64,000 nt of DNA from Anaspis maculata (GCA_949128115.1 OX421962.1:37285745-37349744); one strand, 5' to 3'. Shown: positions 34,805 through 47,046, counted from the stretch's first letter. The notes: generated by a model not told the origin, from the letters alone. A program made the numbers and translations.

Positions 34805-36802
34805 GGCTGCGCCTCGTGCATCAACTTGCACGCTCGTGCGTGATGTATCACTTTCCGTACTTGTTACGTAATGTACTATTTCCATAATCGTTTCACAGAT
34901 ATATAACGCGCAAAGTAGGTGATACATAACCAAAAATTTTTTGAAGAGTTATCTCACTTGAAATCGAAGCTTTTGACGAGCATTTTATATTTCTGATGGG
35001 AGAATTCTGGTGCTCGTTCAATACGTTTGGTGAGCAACACTAAATATTTTGTTTCAATAATGGGATTATTACGAGGATTATTACAATCCTAGAAACTTTG
35101 TATCAAAAATCTGTTTGGTGCTGATTTAAATTACTCCTAAAAAAGTACCTAGCTATTCATAGATTTGTCGCTTTTTCTTTCTGGACGCTTTCAGTTAAAC
35201 ATAACATAAAAGCTTCAGTACCGCATTGATGTTTTTTAAAGATCAAATCCAATTCCCACCCACGCCCCTTCCTTCTTGCTGGCCCACCCCGTATTATTAA
35301 ATCATCCATTCATGAAGGTAGAGAGGGATTCGCCGTGGAAAGCTGAAAATTCCCCGGGGTCAATGCCGTCCGATCGCACTCGCTGAAAGACCAGGGAGAG
35401 GAGTTGCCGACCGGCCTAGTAACTACAGCACCAGGCCCCTACAGGTGATTAACCCATCTAATAAATTTACTTTTTCCATTTTTAACCTGCTGGCGTCTTC
35501 GACGCCACTTTTCCATTCCACCACGTAGGTGACGTGGGTACGTATTTGCGTCCGTGTCTCTCTTTGAACTCGCTGTCTCGCTGAGCTGCTGCTGGATGTC
35601 CCTTTTATTTTAATTAAGGCTGTCGTTATTAAATTTTTTCTTTGCCCGCTGCAAAGTAATTATTGAAGCAGGTCGTTTGTCTTTTCTTCTGTTCTTTATT
35701 TCTCTCTCTGCTCGCTTGCATCCCTCCTCGTTCGTTCGAGAAATCTGGCAAAATACTGCGAAAGAGCTTTTATAGAGGAGCAGGAGAGAGAGCAAGCAAG
35801 CCCGATGTCATTCACCCCATAAGGTTGAAGTCCGCGTTGCTCAGCTGTTCCGATACTACAACTTCAATCACGGTGAACTGCCACACTGCCAGTGGAGGTG
35901 CGTTTGTTCATAATATTCACGTTCGACTTTTCGCGGTGTGGAAAGCTCCGAGCTTTTCGCCGAAACGGTCCGCGGCGTATAGAACTTTGGGGCTATTTCG
36001 GGTCGGCCTCGTCGGTTGTGTAACATGACGGTTGTTTGTTTTCAGGCAAAAATAGCCACGGTCAGAGTCCTGGGATTCCCAAAGCTCCACTACAGCCCAA
36101 TCCCGTATGCCCATTAACAGATCTAACCCAAGTTCTAACTTTAATTTTTGATTGTTTTCTGTCTCTTTGAAATCCTATAAGTAATTTTTTTTTAGATTTA
36201 GGTATAAACGTTGGTTTTGTGTAATTTAAGAGAGTTCTCATCTATAAAGGTTTCAAAGAACGGTAATAATACTGGGCCGAGGACTGGGCCCACAAAGCGG
36301 AAGGTTAGAGCTTCCGTTCTTTGTATCCACTACCCGGTTGTCGAGGACCCCTAGAGGCCCGAGGTGATGGGGTAAGCATCACGCCTTAGACAACCGCCTT
36401 ATTACCTCTTGTTCACCCAAAACGCAGGTACCTACCCAATTATTTATAGCAACTGGGTTGGTCGCTTGTCGCTTGCCGGAATCAGCGTAGAAGATAGGCT
36501 TCTCAAAATTCGCCATGATTGTTACCTCCGATCTCCGATGGCTGGTTCGGGTGGTACCTACACATTCGGTGTGCGTTTACACGATTCATCAGAACGTTCA
36601 ACATAGTTTGAGAGTTTGGAAGAAACTTCCCAGAAGCTTTTTGACGAAAACTTCACTTCAAATTTGATCACACAAACAATGGACTCAGATGGACCGAGCT
36701 GTAAAAAAAATAATTCCATCAACCCCAGAAGAGTTTTTGTAGACCCTGAAAACAAAACTTTTGGTTCTAAAAAACATGACTCCATCGCGAAGTCTCAGTG
36801 TC
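34805..36802. other. Intergenic, no gene supported
   Basis: Open frames around 35610-36030 lie in pyrimidine-rich sequence and lack ATG starts, splice context or recognisable protein. 35330-35600 is moderately GC-rich and unassigned. Confidence 0.4.
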
Positions 36803-37130
36803 TTAACGACGGGGTTGAAATTGGTAAAATAAGGCGTTGCGAGATCGATCAGTGTGGGTTTATTCCTTGACAGAAATTTACCATTCAGGTCTTTTTGGAA
36901 AGCTACAAGGATGTACTTTGGTTTGAGCCTATAGATATTTTCGAAATCCTGAAATTATTTTTTCAAAACTTGAATTTGTTTAGATTTTGAAAACGTCTAT
37001 AGGCTCAAACCAAAGTACATCCTTGTAGCTTTCCAAAAAGACCTGAATGGTGGATTTCTGTCAAGGAATAAACCCACACAGATGATTGATTTCGCAACGC
37101 CTTATTTTACCAATTTAACTCCGTCCTTAA
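36803..37130. mobile_element. MITE with TTAA ends, copy 2 (328 bp)
   Basis: Near-perfect hairpin: ttaacgacggggttgaaat at the left and aactccgtccttaa at the right, with the inner gtctataggctcaaaccaaa and ctttccaaaaagacctgaat segments paired on both sides of a loop of about 60 bases. Confidence 0.9.
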
Positions 37131-37770
37131 ATAAGATATTTTATTTTTCAGATGGGGCTGCCTCTCAATATAAAAACAAAAAGGATTTCGTCCACTTGTT
37201 ACATCATAGCGGAATTTGGTTGCGTTGCTAAATGGTATTTTTTGCTACCTCCCATGGTAAGGGGCCTTGCAATGGGCCAATGGGATTGGAGGTAACCGTC
37301 AAGCGACTGAGAGCGCTTAGCGGTTATCCAAAAGCTTATCATCAGTGATCACATTCTAACTTCTCTGGATCTTTTTAGTTGGACTGTGGAAAACGTAAAC
37401 AAATCAAGTTTTGTTTCTCCATTCTCCACCAAAGATCACGAAGAGCATAAAAGGAACAAATTTGGGTCGAATAACAGAATAAAGTCGTTGTCTTATTTTT
37501 TCTTTCTTTAGCATATACCTACATACGAACAGGTAATTTATCTGATATGACCACAGAATAGATGTAGGTATGAATCATGGGTATGACCACGAACCTGTGG
37601 TATGACGTAATGATATAGTGCGAAGACTGCGAAGCCCGGAATGATAAACTCAGCGTGCGTGGCTCATTTTGGGAATGATTTTTGTGAGTTGTTCAGTCTT
37701 ATCCAATCTGGCCACTATGTAGAGTAGAATGCCGAAAAGTTGTTATGAAAATTCCACGTCTTTTCATTTT
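37131..37770. other. No gene seen
   Basis: Intergenic sequence without coding region or matched repeat. Confidence 0.45.
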
Positions 37771-38225
37771 GAAATTATGGAGGGACAAAAGTTAGTCAGT
37801 CCTTCGATCGCTTCTATTATCGTTGTTTCAAAAGATTTTGGTGAACTGTTTATAGAAAAATAATGAGTACAAGAGATCAACCTCTGAATCTATATTGAAT
37901 TTCTGTTTTCTATCCAGGGTGAGCATAATTTACAAAAATTTGGTTAAAAAAAAAAACAGAAGCAAAAGAATTATAATTCAATGGATTGTGTTTTATTGTG
38001 CTGTACACAGGTTATGGGACGAATGTGATTGTTTGCAGGCACTTTTAGAAAAAAATAATTCTCGGGATTCATGACTCACACCCTGGATTCAGAGGTTGAT
38101 TTTTCGTACTTATTGTTTTCCGATAAACAGTTTACTAATCTCTGTCGGAATCAGTGTGAAATCTTTTGAAACAACGAAAATAGAAGCGATCGAAGGACTA
38201 ACTTTTGTCCCTCCATAACTTGAAA
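37771..38225. repeat. Hairpin element, arms about 155 bases
   Basis: Left arm 37771-37925 (atggagggacaaaagttag, cttcgatcgcttctattatcg, caacctctgaat) pairs with right arm 38060-38225 (attcagaggttg, gaagcgatcgaagg, ctaacttttgtccctccat). The loop is about 135 bases. Confidence 0.85.
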
Positions 38226-39047
38226 ATTTAAAAAGATATAATATTTTTAATAACTTCTCATCAGCACTTTACTACCCTCCCATATGACGCACCTTCAAGA
38301 TTCATTTGAAGCCAAAAGTTACATGTTAGGCCCTGAAACGGTAGCACCAAGAAAATATTTCAAAGGACAGATTTGCTAGATTTGAAGTCTACGGGAAATT
38401 TTTTAAGCAATAGGGTTACGCTAGTACATACATAATATGCGTTTTCTATGGCGAGAAACAATTTGCTGTAGTTGTAGGCATGTTCAGAAGACCTTGCTCT
38501 ATCATTTAAGACAAGCAGCCAAGCAATGGTTTAAGCTGGGGACAGGCGGAGCCCGGTTTGTCAACTTAAATTCTAGAATGTTGACATTTTATCGTGATAA
38601 AGTCTCTCAGATGCACTGCACATTAACGGGCTAGCAAACTTTGTAATTAAACGTTTTATGGAATATTCATATCAAAGACTACTCGAGCTAATGAGCTTTT
38701 GTCATTTGTCAATTTTGTCCTTCAATGGGCATTGTTGTCGTAAAGAATTCAACTATCGTGATACTGGTCTCTTCATTATCATTTATCGGATAATGAAGAG
38801 CCCATCACACACTCGTTAAATTTATAGACAACAACGCTTTCGAGAAAGTTTAAAAATTTTTACCACCCGATAAAACTCTAAGCTCTTGGGCCTTGTGGTA
38901 TATTACATAGATAACTATTAACTATTAACTTTCGTAACTTGTTCCGTGATAAAAATGACACAAATATATTTAACTAAGTATAACTATATATTTTTTCATA
39001 CACCCGAAACGTTTCCGAGAAAAGTCACTTCCTCACTTCCTGTCATC
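38226..39047. other. No gene seen
   Basis: A 65-codon frame at 38437-38634 (+) has no support. Otherwise ordinary intergenic sequence. Confidence 0.4.
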
Positions 39048-39291
39048 GGCCCGTATTCATATCCCACTTTTAAGCTAAAAGTGCTTTTAGTGCGATGCCC
39101 CTTTTAGGGGCATTTCTCATATTTCAGTGTTCAAAAATACATTATTGCGATTGGGAGCGATTGTATGTACTTAATTGCAATTAATTTGCGCGTTTATTTG
39201 TATTTTTGAACACTTAAATATGAGAAATACCCCTAAATGCGCATCGCACTAAAAGCGCTTTTAGCTTAAAAGTGGGATATGAATACGGGCC
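39048..39291. mobile_element. 244-bp MITE (GGCCCGTATTCATA ends)
   Basis: Starts ggcccgtattcatatcccac and ends gtgggatatgaatacgggcc. The arms pair over about 95 bases (aagctaaaagtgcttttagtg). Possible 3-bp flank duplication ATC. Confidence 0.88.
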
Positions 39292-39300
39292 ATCATGTAT

Positions 39301-39674
39301 AAGGTGACCAAAATATTGGTCAAATAACATAGTTTTCTCTCAGTTCCAGTAACCTCATTCTCTGTAAGAAAACTATCATTTAGGTCTCTTTTGAAAGCTA
39401 CAAGAATGGTCTTCATCGTATAACAAGCTGAAATTTTTAATTTTTAAAAAATTTATTTTTTCACAAAAATTTTAAATTTCAGCTCGTCACGTTGAAGACC
39501 ATTCTTGTAAAATAATTATATTTTTCTCACAAAAATTTAAAATTTCAGCTCGTTACGTTGAGGATCATTCTTGTAGCTTTTGAAAGAGACCCAAAATGGT
39601 AATTTTCTTCCAGAGAATAAGATTTCTGGAACTGACAGAAGACTGTGTTATTTGACCTATATTCCGGCCACCTT
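39301..39674. mobile_element. MITE directly abutting a second MITE
   Basis: Starts aaggtgaccaaaatattggt and ends atattccggccacctt. Inner arms pair (ttcattctctgtaagaaaac; gctacaagaatggtc). An internal segment acaaaaattttaaatttcagctcg is repeated at about 39465 and 39530. It shares its final TT with the TTAA of the next element. Confidence 0.75.
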
Positions 39675-39903
39675 AAGGACGGAGTTGAATTTGTTAAATA
39701 AGCGTTGCGGAATCAATCCCTGTGGGTTTATTCTTTGACAGAATCTCACCATTTAGGGGATTTTGGGAATGCCAATGGGCTCAAACCAAAGTACATCTTT
39801 GTAGCTTTCGAAAGAGACCTAAATGGTAAAATTCTGTCAAGGAATAAACTCACAGGGATTGATTACGCAACGCTTATTTTACCAATATAACTCCGTTCTT
39901 GAT
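39673..39903. mobile_element. MITE with TTAA ends, copy 3
   Basis: ttaaggacggagttgaattt at the left; aactccgttcttga at the right, where the expected TTAA reads TTGA. The inner ctttcgaaagagacctaaatgg segment matches the copy at 8772-8934. Confidence 0.85.
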
Positions 39904-40459
39904 GGACAGGGAGCTGGTGCCTGAGAACTTACGTCATAAGGTACATGATTTTAACCCTGTAGATCTAATGTGCGTTGATAAGGTTGTTAAAAATTTCCTC
40001 GAAAATTTCTTTGTCTTACATGTCAGGACAAGCAGGCTTTAGACTGCTATTATTGGCTTGTCAACTTTCGAAAAATGGCCAAAATTTACGTAATTAGGTA
40101 CATGAATGAAACCAACGGGCTTTTGTGTGGAAACATCTCCTTAATCAAAAATCGGGTCATAAGACAAAAATTTTGGGGGCTTTCGGTCCATAAGACAAGT
40201 TTGAAATTTTTAAAAAAAGGCCAAAATTCACCTCCTCCTGGAGACTTCTTCTTTGACATAATTTTAGGAATGAAAAACGATTCTTACATGATTTTTTACG
40301 TAGGTTACGAATCTGTCCACAATTATCTTTAATAGTACATCGCTTACAGGGTGCAACATCGAAAAATTTTCCTCAAATCGTACACCCGGTATTTTGACAT
40401 GGAAATCGATTCCGCGTCTTCCATCCTGATTACAAATATATATCACACTTAGTGAGTTT
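39904..40459. other. No gene seen
   Basis: A plus-strand frame of 85 codons (40075-40332) lacks support. No repeat match. Confidence 0.4.
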
Positions 40460-40661
40460 CAGCCAGTTTCATAATGGAACTTTAAAAAGTTGAAGCCGAC
40501 TTGAAAAAATCCAGGTGTTTCATAATACTTAAAGTTAATTTAAAAGCACTTCAAGTTAAAGGGCCAATGTTGTCACTTTACCGAGACTTTAAGTGCGATT
40601 TAACCTCACAATCTTGACAGTAGATACTGACAGTAGTGAAAGTTTGTTGATTTTCTACGTG

Positions 40662-40903
40662 ATGAACCGCAACCGAAACCTAGAAACCTCTTCATCGTCT
40701 TCAAGTTCATCCGATGAGAAAGCGCCAGAAGTATTTTTAAGGAGAAAACTCTACCTATAGGCGTAGGTAGAAGAGACAGATTCGATGGGTACCGGGTACC
40801 GATGATATTGATTTATTCGACAGGTTTCGTCTCACAAAACCTACTGCTTTGTATCTCTTCCAGTTAATTAAAGATTTGATTAAATCGCCCACACAGAGGT
40901 AAA
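40662..40903 (+). pseudogene. Fragment of PIF/Harbinger-type transposase
   Basis: ATG at 40662 begins MNRNRNLETSSSSSS and stops after 32 codons; a second frame then reads DIDLFDRFRLTKPTALYLFQ ... LIKSPTQR up to the nested insertion. The (D/E)RFR(L/M)(S/T)K...FLYLL pattern is the familiar start of Harbinger-type transposases. The DDE catalytic part is missing. Confidence 0.6.
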
Positions 40904-40904
40904 A

Positions 40905-41375
40905 AATCGGTTGTGTTACCCCAAAACTTTCCCGACTAGTATCCAGGAACCTATGGAAATTTTTGTTAGAAACGTCCTTTCGGGTGGAAAGTTAGAAATA
41001 GAGAAAAAAATTGAAAATAATTTGCCAGAAAATGGGGAATTTTATCAGAAAAATTTGGATTTTCCGGGAAAACCACCTTCACCTTATTGTAGAAATCGCC
41101 AATCAAGGCTTCACCTTAAGCTCCATCATTCAAGTCCGTTCTCAAAAACCCAAGCCGGTTTTACATTTTCAACCGAAAAATTCCCGGGAAATGAGAAAAA
41201 AAAAGTTGGAAAATGTTCCAAAACAAGTTGCTTCTTGTTAAAAAAAATGGTGAAAATCTGTCCACAGGATAAAAAAATGGAAAATTTGAAGTTTTTCCAG
41301 AGAGGAAAACTCAAAAAGTTTTTCCTCCAAAAATTAATTAAATCGTTTTTCCAACTTTCAATTCCCGCATGTCAG
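40905..41375 (+). repeat. Nested dispersed repeat copy (TGTGGGGCGACAC family)
   Basis: Starts near ttaccccaaaactttcccga; shares aacgtcctttcgggtgg, aagctccatcattcaag, ggttttacattttcaaccg and tccagagaggaaaact with the copies at 19691-20966 (inverted) and 30650-31060. Confidence 0.7.
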
Positions 41376-41639
41376 CACCGAAGTTCGAAGAGTATCAGAA
41401 GCCATCGCGACAAGCGTATCGACTGTCGGCCGACAATTTTTAGTTGTGGCTATAGTATCAATTATAACTAATGCAACTTTAGTTAAAAGTTCGAAACAGT
41501 AATGATTATGAAACACGCAAACTTTAACCTCACTTCAAGTAGGTTTAAAGTCAAACTTTATCTTTAGTTAAAGTACACTTTAAAGCTCGATTATGAAACT
41601 GGCTGTTAGTCAACAAAGCGCCTGTTAAAAATGGCAAGT

Positions 41640-42050
41640 CGTTTTTCCATGACACGTGTCTACCGCCAACCCCTTGACCTCTAGCCACCCTTAGTATTTT
41701 TTTTTAAATGGCACCCCATGGCTTATGGGGGCTCGTTGGAAAGCTTGTCAAAAACTGTATTCAGATCTACAATTGAAAATCATACCGAACGCTTCACCAT
41801 GAAGTTTTGAGTAACCCTAGGGTTACTCAAAAGTCCGGAACAAAATTCATAATTTCTTGCCATATTTTTTTTCCGAAAAAAAAAACGCTCGAACAGGTCG
41901 ATTTTTGAAAGCGGTAAGTCATTTCTCCATTATACGCGACATGATCTACCGTCAACCCCTTAAGCATCCAACCATTTTTAAAGGTAGATCTGACAACACA
42001 GACTGACACAGTTTTTGACAAGCTTTCCAAAGAAGCTTTCGATCATTGAT
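41640..42050 (-). repeat. Left partner of an inverted repeat pair, two sub-units
   Basis: Reverse-complement match to about 44000-44455. Each side consists of two sub-units about 283 bases apart, marked by ctccggacttttgagtaacc and gacggtagatca. Confidence 0.7.
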
Positions 42051-43126
42051 GTATTCAACGTGAGAATATCGTGAATTAAAAATCCACAATTTTCAAGAGC
42101 AAATTATCATTTTTTCCAATCAAAAATGCTCACAATCTTTTCAAAACAGAGCTTCAACACTGTATTTACATATTAATGATGTATTGGAAGTCTAGCACAG
42201 CACAGGAAGATTTTTATAGCCATGCTCTGCAAAAAATATCAAATTATTATTATTATAATCTCAAATTCACTAGTAGTCAAAAAAAAATCGCATCTAGCTT
42301 ACCATCCGTACTCTAAGCTTATTTTGTCCAATAATTAGTTTCGTTAAAAACTCGTCTGTTGATTTACAAACAATAAATCGATAGTTACCTCGATAGTTAC
42401 CTCTATCCTACCGATAGTACCTATACCCATCTAAAATAATACCAAAGTTATCTAGCACCTGAAGGGACTAAATACATAAGTTTATAAAAATAACAGATCG
42501 TCCTCAGGGTCATACTCAACAAGGTGGGGTAGATTCTCACATGTTGTGCCCCTACAGAACTTACTTACACATTTGCGAATAAGACGAGGAAGATCGCCTT
42601 CATCTACATTTCAGACCGCAGTTCTTCTTGCAGTTGCAAGACACTATCTTCAAAAGAGTCTCCGGAGCTGGAGGAAGATGCGACCAACTACACGTGGGTG
42701 CTCCCGCGTAGCCCACCGTGTTGTTTGTTTACATCTAGAGTACCTACCTTAGCTATTATTATCTAGCAAAAACCCGAGGTTAATCCGAGGTCTAGGAGCC
42801 GCGATATTGCGTGAAATGACAGACACACAGACGGACGGACGGACGAATAATGAAATAAAATATCTTTGTTGTTTGTACATCTAGAGTACCTAAGCTATCA
42901 TCTAGCGAAAACCCAACCGCAATCCAAAGTTTAGTAGCTGAGATATTGCCGGATACTGCAGACGGCAATAACAAGAACAAACTATAAGCGCTGCTAAAAC
43001 CATAGAGGAAAATTGCGAAAATGTACCTAGTACCTACTCATACGAGTACTACCAGACCAGATTTAGTCAGTACGATGCTGTGCATACTGAACGTAGGATC
43101 AATTATTACAGATCAAAGTCTAGGTT
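42051..43126. other. Intergenic with an imperfect 150-bp tandem duplication
   Basis: The segment starting ttgtttgtttacatctagag at 42721 repeats as ttgtttgtacatctagagta at 42870, both continuing tatcatctagc-aaaacccga. A short (GGAC)n run is at 42832-42845. No gene. Confidence 0.5.
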
Positions 43127-43438
43127 GACTACCACTCCAGAGGTCGCGGGTTCGATCTCCGCCGGGGACGGATTTTCGGCCTCGAAAACAAGCTCCTTGG
43201 TTTAGTTGGAATGCTTGCTAAATGCAAGACGCGCCGTGTGTCGCATAGCACGTAAAATACGAACGATGGTGCCGACCCCATGCGATGTTGGTGGTCGTTA
43301 AAAATCCCTACCCTGTGTTGGAACACACAGGGGTTCGGCAAAATTTCCGGTATAGTGGAGGAAAGCATTCACCGGCGTCGGTGTTAGGCCTCGTTGCGGA
43401 AATAGGCCGACGTTAAATAAACGAAAAAAAAAGAAAAG
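43127..43438 (+). mobile_element. tRNA-derived SINE, family 2 (5' truncated)
   Basis: A 312-bp element bracketed by an 11-bp target duplication aagtctaggtt (43116-43126 and 43439-43449). The head contains gaggtcgcgggttcgatctc, a T-arm and B box, but the A-box half is missing. The tail is A-rich (acgaaaaaaaaagaaaag). Confidence 0.88.
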
Positions 43439-43449
43439 AAGTCTAGGTT

Positions 43450-43999
43450 AATAATGTTGAAGTGATTTTCCCCATATAATGCGTTTGACGTAACTTCATA
43501 GAATCCTTATTGGAATTGCTGGACAATTCACAATGGAGCTAAAAGATACGTCATTTTGAAGATAAAACTGTAGGGAATCTACTGCATATAATAATATCAA
43601 GTGATATTTGGTGGTCGATGCAAAAGTAAAATGTTAACTGAAGCATACGAAAAAAAACACGAAAAAAGTGCCATTATCAAGAAATTAAGTCTGTTAGTGT
43701 CAAATTTTGGACAAAAGCTATCCCATATCATTCACTTTGATTCATTATCTTTAATTCAAGACCGAGCTAAGAGAAATCGATTGGGTGGTTGAGAACTGAG
43801 AGCATTTTAGCGGAAAGTGCATTTTGAGGTGTCTTCATCTTTGCCTGTCAAAAAAACAATGACGCACACGGGGGAAAGTTGGGGACTTTTTGTATGTTAT
43901 ACAGCAAAGTCTAGTGAACCCAAAACTGAAGAGATTGACCGTGTTTTAATTTGTTTCATGTTTTGCCGTTTTTTCGACCAAAAAGCCTGGGCTAATAGG
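43450..43999. other. No gene seen
   Basis: Short frames only; no support. Confidence 0.4.
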
Positions 44000-44455
44000 A
44001 TGCGATTCAAAAAAATACTAAGGGTGGCTGCTGGCTGGGGGTTGGGGGGTTGACGGTAGATCATGACATATATCATGAAGAAACGACTTACAGTTTTTGA
44101 AAATCGACCTAATCGAGCTTTTTTTTTGGAAAACATGGTAATGAATTATGAATTTTTCTCCGGACTTTTGAGTAACCCGGGGGTTCTCAAAACTTCATGG
44201 TAAAGCGTTCGATCTAACTTTCAATAGTAGATCTGAATACAGTTTTTGACAAGCTTTTCAACAAACTCCCACAAGCCATAGGGTGCCATTTAAAAAAAAA
44301 TACTGAGGGTGGCTAGGGATCAAGGGTTAACGGTAGATCAAGACACGTGTCAACCAGAAACGGTTTGTCTTTTTCAGGATTCGACCTGTTTAAGCGTTTT
44401 TTTCCGGAAAAATATCGTCAAAAATTATTAATTTTATTCCGGACTTTTGAATAAC
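44000..44455 (+). repeat. Right partner of the inverted repeat pair, two tandem sub-units
   Basis: Sub-units begin at about 44019 (tactaagggtggctgctgg) and 44302 (tactgagggtggctaggga), each running to ccggacttttga(g/a)taacc. Reverse complement of 41640-42050. Confidence 0.75.
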
Positions 44456-45239
44456 CTGTATATATCTCCATCTAGTAATTTTCACAATCCATGCACTTGT
44501 TACCTTGATTACAAGTAGGTATGATACGAGTGATATGACACTTCTGAGGTTGTTTCAGTAGAAAAATAAAAAAGTACAAATGACCGAATTGTAGATTTTT
44601 TTGTAATAAAAGAAGTAATTAAATATTTGTATTCAAGGTGACACAGTGCATCGAATGAGAAAAAATATCTAAATTTAATATTCATATTTTTTTTAGTTTC
44701 GCCATTTCTTTCTCTCTTCTACCTGCTATTTTTAAGGATCAAAAGGTAATTATGGACTATTTTTGACCTATACTCACGGATCAAACACATATAACATGAA
44801 ATAGCAAAGAAGGGAATGGAAAAGAAGGGAACTCCAAAATTTCCTTCAAGTTCGAAGGACCATAATTATTAATTATGAATCAACCTGATGTAGAATAGGT
44901 AATAAGTAGGTAGGTACATCTTGCCAGAAATCCATGCCTTGACACTCACCTATCGAAAGGAACTATATACCTACCTATCCGATTACAACTCAGTACCGAC
45001 AACACACCCTTCACCCTTGTTTCCCTCAATCCGTCACGAGAGAGAAAAAACAAGTGAGTATGCCTTCACGTGCGTGAGTCTCAGTAGCGCATTTTCTCAA
45101 AGAGGCATATTGTGAACGTAAAGAAATTTGGTTGAAGGAGAAACACCATTCCTTGCCCACTTTCTTCATTTGAAACTCATTGTGATATTTTGTTATCAGA
45201 ATGGGGTACTTGCCAACTAAATAGATTTGAATGAAAATT
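44456..45239. other. No gene seen
   Basis: AT-rich intergenic sequence. The segment cacgtgcgtgagtctcagta at 45067 matches the inner end of the inverted repeat at 32885-34412. Confidence 0.45.
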
Positions 45240-46930
45240 CTTTCACTCATCAATATTTTTTTGTTTGAGGGCGGGAGCTGGGAGCGGCGACTAATCAAAA
45301 GTGGCCTATCTCTTCCCATTTTTAGTCAGCTATCTATATAGCGGAACAATTAGATCGCCATGTCTTCAAGGTTATGTTTTACATTTATCTCTTACTTTGG
45401 GGGCGGCGTGTGGGAGCGGCAGAGTTTGGCAAAGAAATTTTTCCACAGTTTGAGTTGGGAGTTTCTGAATGTTTGAGGTAACATTAAAATGTAAATCAGT
45501 GGAAATTATTGGAAGTTGCACTTTTTTTCTTTTGGGGGTGGAAGTTGGAGGCGGCGCCATATCAAAAGTAGCCTATTCTTTCCCATTTTTAGTAAGCTAT
45601 CTATATAGCGAAAGAATTAGATCGTTATGTCTTCGAGTTTATGTTTTTCATTCATCTCTCACTTTGATGGCAGCGTATGGGGGCGGCAGCATTCGGCAAA
45701 GTAACTGTTGCACAGTTTGAGTTGGAAGTTACTAAATGTAAGGGAAATATGACAATTAGTGGAAATTGTGAAAGTTGCATTTTTTGCTTGGAGGCGGCAG
45801 CTGGAGGCGGCGGCTAATTAAAGTGGCCTATCTTTTTCCAATTTCAGTCAGCCATCAATATAGTGAAAGAATTAGATCGCTATGTCTTCAGGTTCATGTT
45901 TTTCATTAATCTCTTACTTTGGGGGCGGCGTGTGGGAGCGGCAGCGTTCGGCTGAGCAAATGTTGCACAATTTGAGTTGGCAGTTCCTAAATGTTGAAGG
46001 GAACATCTTAATCAGTAACATTTGTGAAAGTTGCACTTTTTATCGTTTGGGGGCGGAATCTGGGGGCGGCGACTAACCAAAAGTAGCCTATCCTTTCCCA
46101 TTTTTAGTCAGCTATTTATATACCGATAGAATCAGATCGCTATGTCTTCGGGTTTATGTTTTTCATCCATCTCTCACTTTGATGGCAGCGTATGGGGGCG
46201 GCAGCATTCGGCAAAGTAACTGTTGCACAGTTTGAGTTGGAAGTTACTAAATGTAAGGGAAATATGACAATCAGTGAAAATTGTGAAAGTTGCATTTTTT
46301 TACTTGGAGGCGGCAGCTGGAGGCGGCAGCTGGAGGCGGCGGCTAATTAAAAGTGGCCTATCTTTTTCCAATTTCAGTCAGCTATTAATATAGTGAAAGA
46401 ATTAGATCGTTATGTCTTCAGGTTCATGTTTTTCATTTATCTTTTACTTTGGGGGCGGCGTGTGGGAGCGGCAGCGTTCGGCTGAGCAAATGTTGCACAA
46501 TTTGAGTTGGCAGTTCTTAAATGTTGAAGGGAACATCTCAATCAGTAACATTTGTGAAAGTTGCACTTTTTATCGTTTGGGGGCGGAATCTGGGGGCGGC
46601 GACTAACCAAAAGTAGCCTATCCTTTCCCATTTTCAGTCAGCTATTTATATACCGAAAGAATCAGATCGCTATGTCTTCGGGTTCATGTTTTTCATTTTA
46701 AAGTGCTTGGGGGCGGTTTTTAGCAGTTTTTTCATGTTGGCGGCGCATATTGAAGACGGAATGTTTGTTGGCTTACGTTTATAAGTGGCAACTATGTATT
46801 ATTCAAAAAATGAGAACACTAGAGCATCAGGTCTGGTAGAAAGTGCAATATTATGTTATTTCAAGTTTATCGGGGGCGGTTTTCTCTATGTTGGCGGCGC
46901 AATATGGACATCCAATATAGCCTAGCCCTC
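45240..46930 (+). repeat. GC-skewed minisatellite-like array, about 262-bp unit
   Basis: The marker tatgtcttc(a/g)(g/a)gtt occurs at about 45361, 45629, 45882, 46142, 46411 and 46672, spacing 253-269. Each unit has ggggcggc blocks on one side (tgtgggagcggcag; atctgggggcggcgac). Alternate units are more alike: 45882-46076 and 46412-46606 are almost identical, a 530-bp dimer. The last unit fades by about 46930. Confidence 0.85.
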
Positions 46931-47004
46931 CTTTGGGAGTGGCAGCTATGTAACAGCGAAAAAATTAGAAAGCTAGGTCGTCTAGTTTGGGAGGAGTTCG
47001 ATGA

Positions 47005-47046
47005 ACGGACGGACGGACGGACGGACGGACGGACGGACGGACGGAC
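47005..47046. repeat. (GGAC)n microsatellite
   Basis: Ten GGAC units directly after the 262-bp array. Confidence 0.95.

Larger units (their letters stand above)
40460..41605 (+). mobile_element. Decayed PIF/Harbinger-like transposon with nested repeat
   Basis: Terminal inverted repeats cagccagtttcataat (40460) and attatgaaactggctg (ending 41605). The interior encodes a transposase-like N terminus, broken by stops and frameshifts (see 40662-40903). A repeat of another family occupies about 40905-41375. Downstream, VRRVSEAIATSVSTVG (about 41385-41435) is compatible with the next part of such a transposase. Confidence 0.65.

Noticed and set aside
35663..36028. 121-codon frame resembling a secreted protein
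   Set aside because: No ATG at its start, pyrimidine-rich sequence, no splice sites in phase and no recognisable domain.
42780..47046. (GGAC)n runs as a regulatory element
   Set aside because: Simple microsatellites that recur beside unrelated repeats; no functional context.
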